Shown here one piece after another: positions 1 through 13,600 of a DNA stretch of 64,000 nucleotides. Each line of letters starts with the position of its first letter. Position 1 is the stretch's first letter. Made by a program: the position numbers and the translations under genes. The notes under the pieces are model-generated. The model did no database searches, had not been told where the DNA came from, and saw only the letters and a list, made by a program, of their open reading frames with translations. Origin of the DNA: Seiridium cupressi (lineage: Eukaryota; Ascomycota; Sordariomycetes; Amphisphaeriales; Sporocadaceae); the NCBI GenBank assembly GCA_036674765.1, contig JARVKI010000044.1:1-64000 (forward strand), read 5' to 3'.

Positions 1-120
1 CGCTTCCCCTGGGGGCCTCCCCCAATTTGGTTCGCCCCCCAATTCCCTTTTCCCCCGGCCCCCCGGGGGGGGCCACCCGGCCAACAAAACCCCCCCCCCC
101 CCCCCCCCCCCCCCCTTGGG
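1..120. other. Low-quality, homopolymer-rich window edge
   Basis: Nearly every run here is a stretched homopolymer of C or G, ending in 26 consecutive C at 90-115. Normal-looking sequence begins right after. This fits a contig end with inflated homopolymer calls better than biology. There is no telomere-type TTAGGG repeat. Confidence 0.6.
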
Positions 121-818
121 TTTATCATTGATGCGTCCCCAATCAGTTTAGACTCGAAAGCTCGAACTCATAGATACGTAGCCTCACCCAAATGGCGCGC
201 GACCTCATGCTGGACCATATACAAGTCATGTCCGCCATCTTGTAGAAAGCAAGCCAACCTTCTCAAGTTCCGACAGGTACACTGGACCAGAGTGCTGTGA
301 AATCGAGTCTTGGAAGACGCTACTCCGTTGTTTTCGTTGCTGAGTAGCTGAGTAGCTCAGGACCCCGCTTTCGGTGGGATTGTTACAAACCACACATTTG
401 GAATTCGACCCGCAAGAGGTGTAGCAGTCTTGCATTGCCAGTCGCCCAGCCACCAGGCAGTGAGGTGAGTTCAACCAAACAATCAAACAGGCAAAAGAGA
501 GCCTGAATGACAGCAGACTTTGTGCATTGAGAACGACGCTGAAACTGATCATGCGCTGTAGGCAGAAGACTCAAGATTGAGGCGATTTTTGGTGGTTTAG
601 ACGTCTTGCCCCCACCTTACCAGCACTTTGAACCGCCGAATGACACTGTACAAAGCTGGTCAGCTAGAAGCTCTCTTTCATGAAAAAGCATGAGCCCAGC
701 ACCGTAACGCAGCAAACTCGTGCCAATAGCGCAGCGTCTATGCCGTGGCTAGCTTGGTACCCCATCTATTGTCGCTTACTACGGCTCTTTGAGTTCAGAT
801 CCGCTGTCGAAAAGCGAG
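121..818. other. Upstream region of the Est1-type gene; no gene seen
   Basis: About 700 bases of mixed composition lead up to the first gene. Small ORFs on the minus strand (around 226-574) have no recognisable domain and biased, unprotein-like composition, so I do not call them. The stretch probably holds the promoter and 5' untranslated region of the gene starting at 819. Confidence 0.4.
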
Positions 819-3163
819 ATGGCGGCTAAGGACATCACGACGTCCTTCACCAGCTATCTGAGGAAGTCGGCCCAGCTCAGCTGCTACTTTGCCGGCTGCC
901 AAGAGAAATTTCCTGACATAGAAGAGAGGATCAAGGCCCATTTTCTGGACCGCCATCAGAATGAGCTGGCTCTGGATGATGATGATAAAGCTCTTGCCCG
1001 GGCCGTCCAAGAATGCCGCAGAAGGAATCAGGCTGAGCTCGTCAGAGGTGATCGGGGGTACGTATTGTTTATAATTTTTTCTATAATAACATCTAATTTC
1101 TATCCAGGGACCAATCAGGACAAACCACTACTCCCGCCCCAAACTTGTCGTCCACCCAACAGCCAACTCAGGATACTGCTGCCGATGAGCCCTCCCCCAA
1201 GCGTGTCAAGTCTCCTGAGCACGGGGGCAGGGCCTCGAGTCCCCGTCGCTCGAGGGCAAGGGCTTCCACAAACCCTCATGACCCCGCCTTCAGTAGAAGA
1301 ACAGCTCAAACAACTCCCGGTAAGTTGTGGACGCCCGACTCACCAGGGGCAGGAGCATCCACCACACGGTCAAAGCCTTTGAATAAGAGTAAAAAAGGTG
1401 AGAGTCAACCTCGACCGCCTCGTCAAGAGGAGCCTATAGTAGAAGATGAGCCTCCAACTCCAATCATCAAGCAACCAGAGACACGACCCATCTCACAGGA
1501 ACAACTAGTGGCAGAGGTGAAAGGCATATACGCGGGATTAGTCATGGTCGAATCCAAGTGCATTGAGGTTGATAATGCCCAGAGTTCACAGAACGAGGCG
1601 AAACTAAATAATGAGCAATGGCAAGCTCTTATCGCTCTTCACAGGACGTTACTTCATGAGCACCATGACTTCTTCTTGGCATCGCAACACCCTTCGGCCA
1701 GTCCTGCCCTCCGCCGTCTGGCTTCAAAGTACGCAATGCCAGCGAGGATGTGGCGCCATGGAATCCACTCCTTTCTAGAGCTCTTGAGGCATCGCTTACC
1801 AGCCTCTCTGGAGCACATGCTTACGTTTATCTACCTCGCGTACTCAATGATGGCATTGTTATACGAGACAGTACCTGCATTTGAGGACACCTGGATAGAA
1901 TGCCTGGGAGATCTGGGAAGATATAGAATGGCTATCGAGGACGACGATATTCGCGATAGAGAGGTTTGGACTTCTGTTTCACGGCATTGGTACTCGAAGG
2001 CGTCTGATAAAGCACCCACGACTGGGAGATTATATCATCACCTCGCCATCCTAGCTCGTCCGAATGCTCTTCAGCAGCTCTTTTATTACACAAAGTCACT
2101 TTGTGTGCCTATCCCATTTACCTCGGCCCGAGAGTCAATCATGACGCTATTCGACCCGATTCTGAGCGCGAACAATACTCAGAATTCCCGGCTAATACCT
2201 ATTGATGCTGCATTTGTCAAGGCTCAAGGCATTCTCTTTAGCGGCAGGTGCCAAGACGACTTTAAACCAGCAGTGGAGGAATATCTACACCTTCTAAACA
2301 ATCATATCGGGAGGACTACCAGGAGATGGATGGAATCTGGGTATTATATTGGCATTTCAACTTGCTGCGCACTGCTGTCTTATGGCAAGGAGGACAATGC
2401 CATCTTTAAAGTCATCCGGCCACAGCGCACAGATGAACCTGCGGATGTCAATATGGTCGGTGCAGAGATGCCGAAAACTTTTGAGCAAGCACGATATCTA
2501 GCGCAGGGCACATACGAAGTGGTTTTCCGCCGGTTCGCTGACCCCAACATCCTGCCTTATTTTCACACGATCCTGGTCTTCATGGACCATCTTACATATC
2601 ACCCGGGTGCCATAGTATTCCTCGAGAATACCTTCCCTTGGAAGCTTGTCTCTTTATTACTCAACTCCATTCTTCTATCGTATAGGAACTATGAACGGGT
2701 GGAGGATACTCAATTTCCTAGGCCTGAAAAGGAACTCCCACGTCCACTGCCGGAGGACTTTGCCATGAAGGGGCTTCTATGGGTTGACAAATACTATCCT
2801 TTAGACTGGTTCACTAACGATAAGATCGATGATGATGAGAAGTATTTTGAGGTCGCCTCCATGACGGACGAAAGAAAGGAACGGATTCTCTGGCTTGCTT
2901 GCCGCATAGCCAGCCACAACAAATGGCTCACTTATAACAAAGAAGTACACCAGTTTGGCGTCGTCCCACGACTTGAAAAAGACCTCGACGCGGACTTGAA
3001 AGATCGAAGCCTCGATGATGCAGAGATGGAAAATGCCCCGGAGCTGTCACAAACAATTTCCCAATCATCCAGTCCCGCCACACCCAAAAACCTTGAGGAA
3101 AACGACCAGTTGATGATGGATGTGGATGGGGCCTCTCAGAGGAAGCCAATCATCACTCAATGA
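819..3163 (+). CDS. Est1-type DNA/RNA-binding domain protein with N-terminal C2H2-like finger
   Basis: The gene has two exons, 819-1057 and 1108-3163, giving 764 residues. The 50-bp intron has a GT donor, a TAATAAC-type branch region and a TATCCAG acceptor, and the frames join exactly. Start: the ATG at 819 is the first in frame; the ORF could be opened only by a TTG at 789. Residues 22-46 hold C-x4-C-x13-H-x4-H, a C2H2-like finger. About 120 basic, Ser/Pro-rich residues follow. From about 259 to 440 a helical region includes LASKYAMPARMWRHGIHSFL, WIECLGDLGRYRMAIED and GRLYHHLAILARPNALQQLF. This is the signature of the Est1/SMG5-7 TPR and DNA/RNA-binding fold. Known members act in telomerase recruitment or nonsense-mediated decay. 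Fungi carry several Est1-type paralogues, so I do not equate this one with telomerase Est1 or Ebs1. A GTAAGT at about 1320 inside the second exon is read through because no acceptor at usable distance keeps the frame. Confidence 0.85.
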
Positions 3164-6100
3164 TGTGTCAGTCGAGACATGGTCTACGCGATATCAGGCG
3201 CGTTAGTATCCTCTAACAACCTAAGAACGCATTCACAATGTGCTGCATGGCTTCAAACGTTTCAAGTGGACTGGTTTGCACATTCATTTACGTTGGCCTT
3301 ACTCAAGCGTAGACAACGCTCACTATCAAGGCATATATTTAGACAGCTTCGCATTTTTATTTTTTTCTTCTTTTTCTTTTCTTTTTCGCATTATCTCGAT
3401 TTCGTCCTCAACCTCAAACATTCGCTCTTCTTCCGTTCAGCTCTTGAGTAGCCAAGGAATTACAGTACTCGTCACAAGGAACTCTCGAATCCACGCAGTC
3501 GGCTCACTTGGGTGCTTGCAGATCACGCTATTCCGCGAAACGACACTGAGACATCCCGGAACCTCGATAACAACTTTGGGGTTGAATCCATGGTTCGCAG
3601 AGATTGGCATGCCTACTACCTACCAACACGGGCGTCACCGTGAGGGGTTTGCGTTGTACAAGCCTCCAATCAGGGCGGGGCAAAACAAGGCAAAACGACT
3701 AGGTTAGACTAGATTGCGAACCCCACGGACTGCCTGGAGGCCGCTTTCCCGTCTTAGACAGCCAGTTGTGTCATGCGGTTCAGAAGTTTCGGTGAGAAAT
3801 CCCGTCGGGGAGTCGGTCTCCGCAAAGTAACTTTCATGTGAGGTTGGCCGCATTGCTAAAGTGACAAGGCAACCAGGCTGATCTCATTTTCAGGCACAGC
3901 GGTCCGCTTCCGTCCAGCCGCATCGACTAAGCGCGAGCGCTATCGGCATCGGAAAACTGGCGCTCAGGCTGAACGTTGAGGGCTAGAAAACCAGGAATAA
4001 AGAGAATCAATCTTAGCTGCCACTCGGTATCACACATACAAATACCACATAATGCTACTTCTAATTACCTTTGAGCCAGTAACATGTAATCATGCTCAGA
4101 GCAGTAGTCTGTGTGACCCAAGTATTTAATAAAAAAGCTATTTGACCTTGCATCAATTGCACGGAATGCATTCATCATCTGATCAAGGCAAAATCCATGC
4201 ACCAAGGCACGAGGCTGTTGCTGTAAACAGAGTTTAAGGCGAGTTCAATGTCTCCACCCGTTGCATACATGCATCCGCAGGTTTTGGAGACAAATTTTAC
4301 ACACACTCTCCCACTCTCTGACGGCCCATATATGAGGTAAGGCTACTGCATTGGCATGACAATTGCAGCGAGCAATCACGTATTGATAGGATTAGTAAAG
4401 TTTTCAGGTCCCCACAAGAAGTCCTGGGCAACTTCCCTGAGAGGTGGTCCGAGTCGATAACAGAACACAACTCGGGCAGCAATGCGTGAGGCCAAGCAAA
4501 CCAACGCACGAAAATCTGCCTCTCGAATCTAGAAGCCCAAAGCTTCAACCACTAGTAAAAATCGCCTTATTCGAAAGAAACTTGAGGTTTAGTGTCAACA
4601 TTTTGCGAACAAACTGCATGGTGCGTGACCAGCCGGATGCAACCCGGCCACGAACAAGGAGATCGCAGGATAATATTTTCGGGGCCGGGAAAAAACCTTT
4701 TGCTTACCAAAACCACAAATATAGACTAGTGTGAATGGCAACGGGTATACCATGAGGGTCCACGAGACGAGGCAGGAAGGCAACACCGGCATGAATGTGG
4801 TCAAAGAGGTGCGTAAATAAGCAACCACAGGTGGTTGCAGGGAGCCCCTCCGCTTGCACGGCTACATTGCATCTACATAGGCCCCCCCGCGTCAAGCAAG
4901 GCCAAACTCAAAACACTGCTCGGCCAGGAAGGCTGAAAGCCATTGTGTCGTCAGAACGTCGACATTTCGAATTCTACTATAGGGATCGGTCTGCCCTCTC
5001 TCTCCCAGACAAATCGAAAAATACTAACCAAGAGGATGGCGTCGAGCCGCTCACCGAATCCAAATAAAGGCAAAAACAAAGACGTGTAGTATCAGCCCTA
5101 TGGGGAACGCCGATTGAACTGAAACCTAAGACCACGCCTGGGCATGATAGAGAGAGAGAGCGCGCCTTGCCCCTGTTTGCGACGCAGCCTGCCTATGATG
5201 TGTTCCCATGAGGCCGCCATGTGGTATCATTCCATGAAGGAGGTGCCCTCAACCGGAAGACCTTAATCAGCAGCCCGTGAGAAGGCAGGGAAGGGAGTTG
5301 CTCCAAGTCTTCGGACGAGCCGTTCGGGAAACTGACGAGGGCGTGGAACGTAGTCCTCCTTACGTCAATATCGAAGCCCCTCGTGTAACAACTTTTGATC
5401 TATTTGGCGAGTCGCTTGTCCTCACCGAAACTCCTTCACTGCAATCTTAACCCTCTCCGAACGCCTGGAAACTCGGTAAGGCAGGCCACTGTCTAAAATG
5501 CAATCCGGTGATCACATGTACAGCCAGGCAGCGAGATTAACTGCCGTTTGATTGGCAATACCGTTGCACAGCCTCGTAACCACTCGCGCGCGACGCCAAT
5601 CCGCCATGACGAATCCAATCCTATCGCGCCGCTCCTTCGAGGCTAAGGACGATTTCCATTAATAGCACGTTTTCAAGCACTCTAGATGCTCCTGCTGATT
5701 ATACCAGGTGATTGATTGCCTATGCCAGGGCAAATATGGTGCTCTGCTTACGCGTGCATCGAATGCAACGCACGTAAGCACATTTTGCGGTGTGCATTAG
5801 GATCTAGAAAAGGGCTCTGAATTAATGCTGAGGAACGAGAGGGGTGTGCCGTTCAGGCTGAGCTTCATGGGCCATCATACGAGTGCGATGCTCGACAGGG
5901 AGCCGGAGATGCGAAGCACCTTGGCCTGCTAGGCGATATCGCAAGCTAGCAAACATGATTGCGTGTCGATACCGAGCTAGGAGACTTGAGTTCCAGTGGA
6001 TACCAAGTACAAGAATCATGATAATGACGTGGCGCAATCTTCTGTGTGATCCGTGATTCCTTCTAGCCATCTGTGAAGGGCCAACTTTGTACGTCTAGGA

Positions 6101-9100
6101 CCTGTGGCCCATGAGTTTCTATAATCAAGAGGTGTGATTAGCATTACTTTGATTTACGAGGTCTTGAAGAAATTGACTGAGATTTCAATGGTTTCATAGA
6201 AATTCATCATTGTCTAGATCAACTCACTTTCAGAGTATTGTGAGGGTAAAGCCCTTTGGTATGTTATTGATTTGTCCAAGGCTGCTTGATATCAGGCATG
6301 CAAATGAAGATGCATGCGTATAAATTGCAACCCGGTTTCAATAATATAGACAGAAAAGAGACAGAGCAAAGGATATTCTGGGAGGTACGCATATGCATCC
6401 CTCTGCTGAGCACAAACTTCTGGACTTCCAAAGAATCGGCGGCTATCCGTTGCTCATTTTGACTAATAATAAATGGATAGGGAAACAAATTATCAAATCC
6501 AATTTGCAAACGGAAAGTGCAAGTAAATCGCAGAGGGTGGGAAATTTTACGAATGCAGTACAGTTTGCCTTGATTTTGATGCCAGATACACCACCGGCGG
6601 AAAACTTCCAACACCGCAGCAACTCGAGGAACAGGTAACGATGACTACAAAGATGATTGCAGCTAGTATTTCAAAAGGCTTCTAAACAGAAATCGCATAG
6701 GCATGCCTTTGTCTTGAATAGTACGTACCTGACTCACCCGTGTTTGTGTTCGTAGGATGGTAGTAAGTCTGGGTACTTCCTAGGACGAACACTCGCAGAT
6801 AACGGGCGCCGCCCCAATGAACAGCCTCTCACTTTAGTATGGCAAGTACGAATTCATCAGAAGGGTGCAAATTAAGTATGGAATTTTGGGAAAAGTTCAA
6901 TGTTTGTATCCGGTCTACCTGGCCGATGGCTATAAGACACAATTCGCTGAGGATATTAGCCAGGAAGGGCAAGTCCGGCGCGCTTGATTTTCTACACGCT
7001 CCTAGTCCATCGGCGTCTCCTTCGGGACTTGATGCTTCGACGATGCCACGGAGGTCCGTACCAGCACAATATCGAGCTACATGGCCCAAGTCCCATCTAC
7101 TCGCCTTCGCATCGGATGCGGCTCATTCCGGGGCAGCGGGATCCATATTGAACCGCTGCGGCCTCAGATCTCCGGGCTCCGCAGGGCTCCACTTGCGGGG
7201 GTTGTGACAGCCCTTGAAGAGCGCTAAATTGCAGTGAACGGGCCACTAAAGCCTCTCGCGTCATGAGCGCCAGCGTGGGAACCAATCAGGCGAGGCCTCA
7301 CAACCAACTGCATCGACATTCGCGATGTAGGACAAGGGACTCAGCTGTGACCCATTTCCCAGTTCTCTCACGGCCGCATGAACTAGATGGCGGAGGGCCA
7401 GTTTTGGTCCAGATGCAGATGGCTGTCACGCGGGATCAATGGTCACTGGTCGATGGCTGCATGAACGCCACGCGCCACCGTTTTTCGATAGTTTTACGCA
7501 CATCACCTCGACGACACCCTCTGCAGCGTGGCCATCTGACAAGATTAGATGCAATCACCAGATTCCAGCTCGAACCCGGATAAGGGCCCATGTTCACCGG
7601 TTGAAGGATACGCGCGATAAGAGAACGCCACTACATGCACAATGCACGTCAACACGGAAGGAGGCCAATGCATGTCTTGCGTGCGTAGCAAGAAATTAGC
7701 GGGCTGTCGCGGTAACGTAGAACACGTTCTCGGAATCAATCAGGGAAAAACCGCCGCAGCCTCGCGCATGGGTTGCCAGCATATCGCTTTATGATGTTTC
7801 ACTCATCTGATGGCCTCGGCCATTCTCCATCTCCAAGCCACCAATGAAGCATATTACTCCAACAGCCATGGCTTGCGAAGGCAACATGACGTTGGTCGAC
7901 TGGCTGCCTGAGTAAGGCTCGTATGGTTGCGACCATGGCGGCCACTGAAGGCAGCACGCCAAAATGCAGTTGGACGGAATTGGCGCAGTACGCGCTGGCG
8001 AAGACGAGTCTGGTTCATCTCACCGAATATCCAGGCCATGGGGATTGGGAAAAGGACTTGGAGGTATGGCCCTTTAATATAGTATCCGAGCAGCAACTAA
8101 ATCCGCTGTATGGGCCTGTGGCACAGCTCGGTACAGCGTATTCGATACAGAAGGACACGCCCAAACCAGACCTTTGGTCCGATAGAATGCAAAGCGCGAA
8201 TTTCACTCCTGGCGTGCGCCTACAAAGATTTGCCACCCAGGGGGTTGGACTTCTTGGTACCCACAATGGATTATGAAGACGATTGGACACAGAGAAGACG
8301 TCCCGGCCCTAGTCAACAAAGCACGCCGAAGAACCAGTCGATTACCCTACCGAAAGGGTTATTACAGCTGTCGGAACGTACCTGTGATGTCGGGTACTTG
8401 CTTGAGACTGGGGGACGGTAGCTGCGTTGTTCGTTCGGGACGCTCTAGATGTTCGGATGAAAGATGGTCGGATAAACGGTCAAGTCAGTCTTTTGAAATA
8501 CAAAATCTCGTGCAGAGTTCTGATGAGCCATAGGTCTGGTGGATTGATGCTTTGCTCGCTGTTGAACCAGCAATGATGAATGGTGGACTGAGACCATAGA
8601 CAGGTACTCATCAAACACGTCTCTGACCAAATGGATTAATTCCGTTATTCAGCAAGGATGTATTGTCCCTCGAGTAATAAGCACTGCAGTTAGGACAAAA
8701 CTGAAGCCGGCCGAGAACTCTATGCTTCTGCCTGTGACTGCCGAGAAGGCTCCCAGGTTTCTCCAGGACCACACTCCCGCTCGAGCCAGCCCCCGATGTC
8801 ACTTCGCAGGAAATCTTACAAGATTTACGTAGCCGCGCCATCACTTACGCTCAATTTTCCTTCCTGTGTCCTTATTCTGAAGAGAAAAAGAAATCGTTTG
8901 TTTCTGTTTGTTGGCGATCTGGCGCCGGCCATCCCTGGACCCCTTTCGAGTGGTTGTGACAGGAATGGTGTCATGGTGAGCAGAGCCTTGAGAAGGCTGA
9001 AGGACCTTAACTCGGCGGTAACTACTCTTGTGCATGGAGACCTTGTCCCAATCGTTGGGCCCCGAAGCAGACGTTCGTCTCCGGTGAAGAAATGAGACCA

Positions 9101-10114
9101 AGCGACATCATTTCTCGTTGGTCTATACTACACTCGAGCGACACTTGACAATTGCGAAGAGTCTCATAGGTTAATCGCTATGCCCCGAAAGGTTGTGCGA
9201 GCCTGGCATCTATCCCAATCATCCAGCGCGCCGAGCGTCGCATTGTCCTTGATGATGTCCACGATTGGTCATAGTTACCTTCACCGACTCGCCCTCAGCA
9301 TTCCGACACACACTTCGACTGTATGTCTGCTACGATGCATCAGTACCCAAATCGCAGCGACTCCAATAGACATTGGCCTATAGCGAAAGCGCCTACGATG
9401 ATCGACGATTCACATTTCACAATCAGGGAGTTGGATCGCTTCCCACGCGCCAACTGAATAAGACGAGACAGAGCGTGGTGTCGGCGGGAGCGACACAGCA
9501 ATGTAACTCTTGGTGACGGAATACACGCCAAAAAGCCTCTACTCACAGGGCCTCGTATCCACGTCCAATTCTTGTCACATCTAAGCTTGTGACGATGATC
9601 GTTTCTCGCCTCAAGGCGCCCCGCTGCGAGTCGCTCCCGCTCGTCGACTCCAGAAGAGTTGCAAATCTGGAGTGGCATTCTACTGCCACCCGTTACATTC
9701 AGGTTGAAGAAATAAATCTGGAAGCCATTGTTCCTGGTTCCGCCGACAGCTTTCCCAACCCTTCTGTTCCGGCAGTAGAGCGCAACGTCTCTAGGAACCT
9801 GACTCGCCAGCTTGCACCTCGGTTGTGTCATCAAGCGAGTACTGCAGAACAGAGGATCTTCGGGCGCGGACTTAATGCATCTTTGTGGACAATTTTTACA
9901 ACAAGAGCATGAAATCTGAATTCGACATCTGTACAACTAGAAAGGTACGTGTGATACAGTGGTGGGCTAGAAGGTCCACCGGCTTAACCCACAAACAGCC
10001 ATAGCTTCCCAATTACAGTCCGTCCACTCGGTGCTAATAGTCCGCCATCGTTCAACACAGAGTAAGTGCGCACTAGTCTACAGTCAAACGGTCTCAGCAT
10101 CAATAAACGTGGAG
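3164..10114. other. Long gene-poor stretch; no supported gene
   Basis: Nearly 7 kb without an ORF I can support. A pyrimidine-rich run lies at about 3353-3400 and a short GA repeat at about 5150. Unrecognised ORFs open with ATG at 6839-7207 and 7923-8276. Two opposed ORFs overlap at 9340-9936 and 9589-9912. All are rich in Arg, Ser and Cys or overlap another frame, as expected by chance at about 50% GC. I found no transposase, reverse-transcriptase or integrase motif, no long terminal repeat and no tRNA. Confidence 0.4.
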
Positions 10115-10684
10115 TCATGCTCGACCAGTTGCCAGGTCACTTCGGAGTGAGTAGACGCTCCAGGGTTTGTCCGGATCTGCAAGCATTCTCTGGATGGAAA
10201 ATTCCCTCAGACCCTGAGCCGCCATGCTCGCCGTGTCCTGTATCTCTTCATTGCTCGCTTGTTCGGAGGTCGAGGCATCGAACTCGACATCCTGGGATCC
10301 TGGCTCATCTGATCGGGAAGCAGCCATTTGTCTTTCGGCAACGTATCCTGGTGCTCCACTGCTGACTGTGAGCCGATCCTCAGTTCTCCCCAGCGTTACC
10401 GAAGTAGGAGAGCTTAAGACACCAATCCGATGCCTGTTTGCCCCCTCATTTGACACGGTAAGGCTTGCGTTGCCGTTGCCAGTTGGTCCGGAGGGAAGAT
10501 TGGGCTCACTCGGACTTGAAGTCGCTGAGCGTCCAGAGGAGGACAGGGAAGCGCCGATTGAGGTCGACACAATCTCCCCATCAAGTGCATCGGACGTCAA
10601 GGAGGCTTTGCGAGCCTTTCCTCCGTTATGTCGGAAAGACTCCATGGTATCTGGGAGGGCGTTGATATGTGTGGAGGTGTCCAT
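10115..10684 (-). CDS. Hypothetical serine-rich, probably disordered protein
   Basis: An uninterrupted ORF of 189 residues runs from an ATG (start MDTSTHINALPDTMESFRHN) to a TGA at 10115-10117. Composition is protein-like: rich in Ser, Ala, Gly, Asn and acidic residues, with few Cys or Trp, as in disordered fungal proteins. The C-terminus is more ordered (FSIQRMLADPDKPWSVYSLR). I do not recognise a family. It sits alone in a gene-poor stretch, and no splice site needs to be assumed. The plus-strand ORF over the same bases (10224-10694) is probably a shadow. It could be one exon of a longer gene: coding-like fragments lie upstream on the same strand around 11075-11413. Confidence 0.45.
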   Translation of the reverse strand: MDTSTHINALPDTMESFRHNGGKARKASLTSDALDGEIVSTSIGASLSSSGRSATSSPSEPNLPSGPTGNGNASLTVSNEGANRHRIGVLSSPTSVTLGRTEDRLTVSSGAPGYVAERQMAASRSDEPGSQDVEFDASTSEQASNEEIQDTASMAAQGLREFSIQRMLADPDKPWSVYSLRSDLATGRA

Positions 10685-13600
10685 GATGCGTTAAGTCACA
10701 GTTAACAGCTGAGTTTGACATTCCACTTCCGTGGTACAACGTGTAAGGATCGTGAACTGACGACGCTGGGCCGCTATTGTATGCGTTGGAAGGTCCAACA
10801 AAGGGTCAAGGTTGGATTGTACAGACAAGACAAATTGGGACGAAGGACTTGATGTAACAAATGTAGTATAGTTAATGATAGTCTGGAACGGTACGGGCTT
10901 GAGTTCTCAAGGTTATCTCTCGATAACCATGTGGAGAAATCCTGGTCCCAAACCGCACGTTCCTCTAAGGGGGTCCATACTTAATATAGCACCGTTAGTA
11001 TACAATAAAAAATAATGAATAGCAACAAAAAAGGAGAAGAGAGTAGGTGCGTATCGCAGAGCCTCATAGTTAACCTAAATCGCATTGAGAGCCATTGCTG
11101 CCCAATTTCTCTTACCGGTCTTCCGTCGATCCACGATGTCGGGTCGGATTTGGGCAAGTTGACTGGCTGGACAAGATGTTCGTAGCGGTGAGGACGAGGC
11201 TTCACATAACGGGTGCCAGAAGTATGGTTGATATGTGAACCCGAAACGACGATCGATGCCAATGGGTTGGGCGGCGCCACGTTTCTCGTACATATTGCTT
11301 GTCTTCAGCAGCTTATGTGCATCATGGGCCGGCCCACGGCTGCGTTGCGATGTTTCAGGGGTAATTGGAGAAGCCATCTTCCCTTCAAGGCAGACTGGAT
11401 GGTAGTTATTCATGTGAAAATCACATAGCCGAATGTTCTCTCGTCAAGCGGTGAGACATTCCCGGGAGCATATCGGGGCTTTGGCTCTGCGGCCCAATGT
11501 GTGGTGCCTTGGGAATTGAGATTACCGTACCGACATCGGTTGACCGCCATAACATGACGATTTTACTCGCCCTGGAGAGCCGGTCGAATGGGGATCACCA
11601 CGCAAGAGCCCATGCTAGGTTCCAAACAAATAAGGAAGGTCAGTCGGCAGTAGCTATGGGGCTATAGGGCCAGTATTGAGTCTTTCGTGTGCTGAGCCAC
11701 ACTCACCCTTGGATAATGTGTCAATCTTTCAACCGGTATGGGAGCAATGCTTAGATCAAAGGCGTCAGCAGCTATTGGAACACTCCGCACATAGGGGCGA
11801 GACATGCAGAGCATGCAGCAGTCCACAGCCTTCAAACAAGCTTAAAGTGCCCTGCCTTCTAGCTGTTGGCATAAGTCGACGGGGGCTTTGTGTAAAAGTG
11901 GCACTTCCTTGTGGGGACATCCCATCACAGAAGGAGGGTGTAGAATACAAGTGTACTGTGTTTGGCTCCATCTGATGCCGGGACTTTTTGTCAGTTGTCG
12001 TCGTCGACGTTCGACGCATCCAATGGAGCGGTACTGCTCTGGATTTGTGGCATATCATTCGTTTCCGGTAACTTGACCGCTCAATGCAAAATTGCTTTAC
12101 ATCCGGCCTGCTTTTGCAGGATATTCTGTAAGATCTCGCCAACGTGGTCGGCCCATCCTGGGAGAGAAAGGGAAGTTCCGCTGGTGATGGTTGCTGTATA
12201 TCGTACGACGGACCGCGGTTACCGCACAGGGACTGCGGGTGCGGAACAGCCAGCTCGCTATACTACTAGGTATTCCAAATATCCTAGACTGCCCACCCAG
12301 TGCCACTAGGTAGGTATAGCAAGCATGCTAGGCAATGGTAGCGACGGGTAGGACCGCAAAGAGATGTATGGAGCAACGCTGTTGGGATAGCATGACCTTT
12401 GTGTAACACGCGGGACATTTGGAGAATACTTTTGACGGGCTGGTAATCGCATCTCGTATTTTCTCCCCCTTCCGTTTATATCAAACCCCCCCCCCCCCCC
12501 CCCCCCATATTTGTGTGGAGATGCTAATGGGAAATAACGCTGAAGACTGTTCACGCCGCAGAACGGAGCGCGATGCAATCTGACTAGATTGGAAACAGTT
12601 GCAGCCACATTGCGGGGTATGGATCTTTATCTTCAATTGGCGTGACATGGGTTGAAGAGTATCATGACTCCTTTTTGCCCGTCACAATCCCTAAAAGACT
12701 TGACACGAATGATCTTTTCCTTTTGAGGCCAAGCATGAACGCTTTCATCATCGAGTGTGCCGCTTTCTTTGCCGGCGCAAGCGATGGCGATAACTCGGGT
12801 GACATGCAGCCGTCTTGATGAAGCGACTCCAGGATGTCAATGGCGGCAGGGGTGCTTTTGAACGATGGTGTGCAGCACATTGCAGTAAACTGGAATGATC
12901 TGACCCCGGGCGGCTCTCCATACCTAGGATCACAATCGCGACCACGATTTTGCGCCACTTCTTCAATTGATTTCCCCCGATTTTGAACTCATCAGAGCCG
13001 ATGAGCAGTTTTTAGGGAAGGGAGAACGATTGCTATGCCTGGCCAGGCGTTTAACAAGGAGCGATTCGCGTGACTTGTGAGACGTGGTTACGGGTGTGCA
13101 AGAGATGTGCATTCCAGCCACCAATGTCTTACTCTAGCTTCCACCCTGTCTCCATTACAACTATACCCCTGCCATCTCCGCGGTTCATACCAGGGATATA
13201 TGCGTAGTCGTCATTACACCATTGATCGCGGAGACTCCTAGAATAGCATCTGATGAGATGATCGAGCATCCAGCTCCAGAATTGCTCCCGCCGCCTGGAG
13301 AATGCATCGTACTAACAAGCGAGTGAACAGGATCTTCTCAAGCCTCAAGAGCGTGGGAACGATCAAGGTGCCAAACGCTGCAGCATCTACTGGCCCAGAC
13401 CTAGGTCCAGCCGCTACATCCGTCCAGCACACTCCCAGGTGACCGAAGCCTGATGCCGCGGCATACAGCTAGAGGCTGTATGGTGATTTCCCATGACAGC
13501 ACGCTGCATCGGGTAACCATGCAGGAGCCATTGACTTCGTTCATGCTTACTCGCATAATAGAAATAAATGCTCTGTCGTCCAGCCCCGTCCATCATGCAC

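Noticed and set aside
1310..1400. Possible second intron in the Est1-type gene at a GTAAGT near 1320
   Set aside because: In-frame acceptors would give introns of only 27-33 bp, below the minimum seen here; the frame is open without it.
9340..9936. 198-residue minus-strand ORF
   Set aside because: No ATG-supported start was found, its composition is Arg/Cys/Ser-heavy, and it overlaps a plus-strand ORF. No domain is recognisable, so it is probably chance at this GC level.
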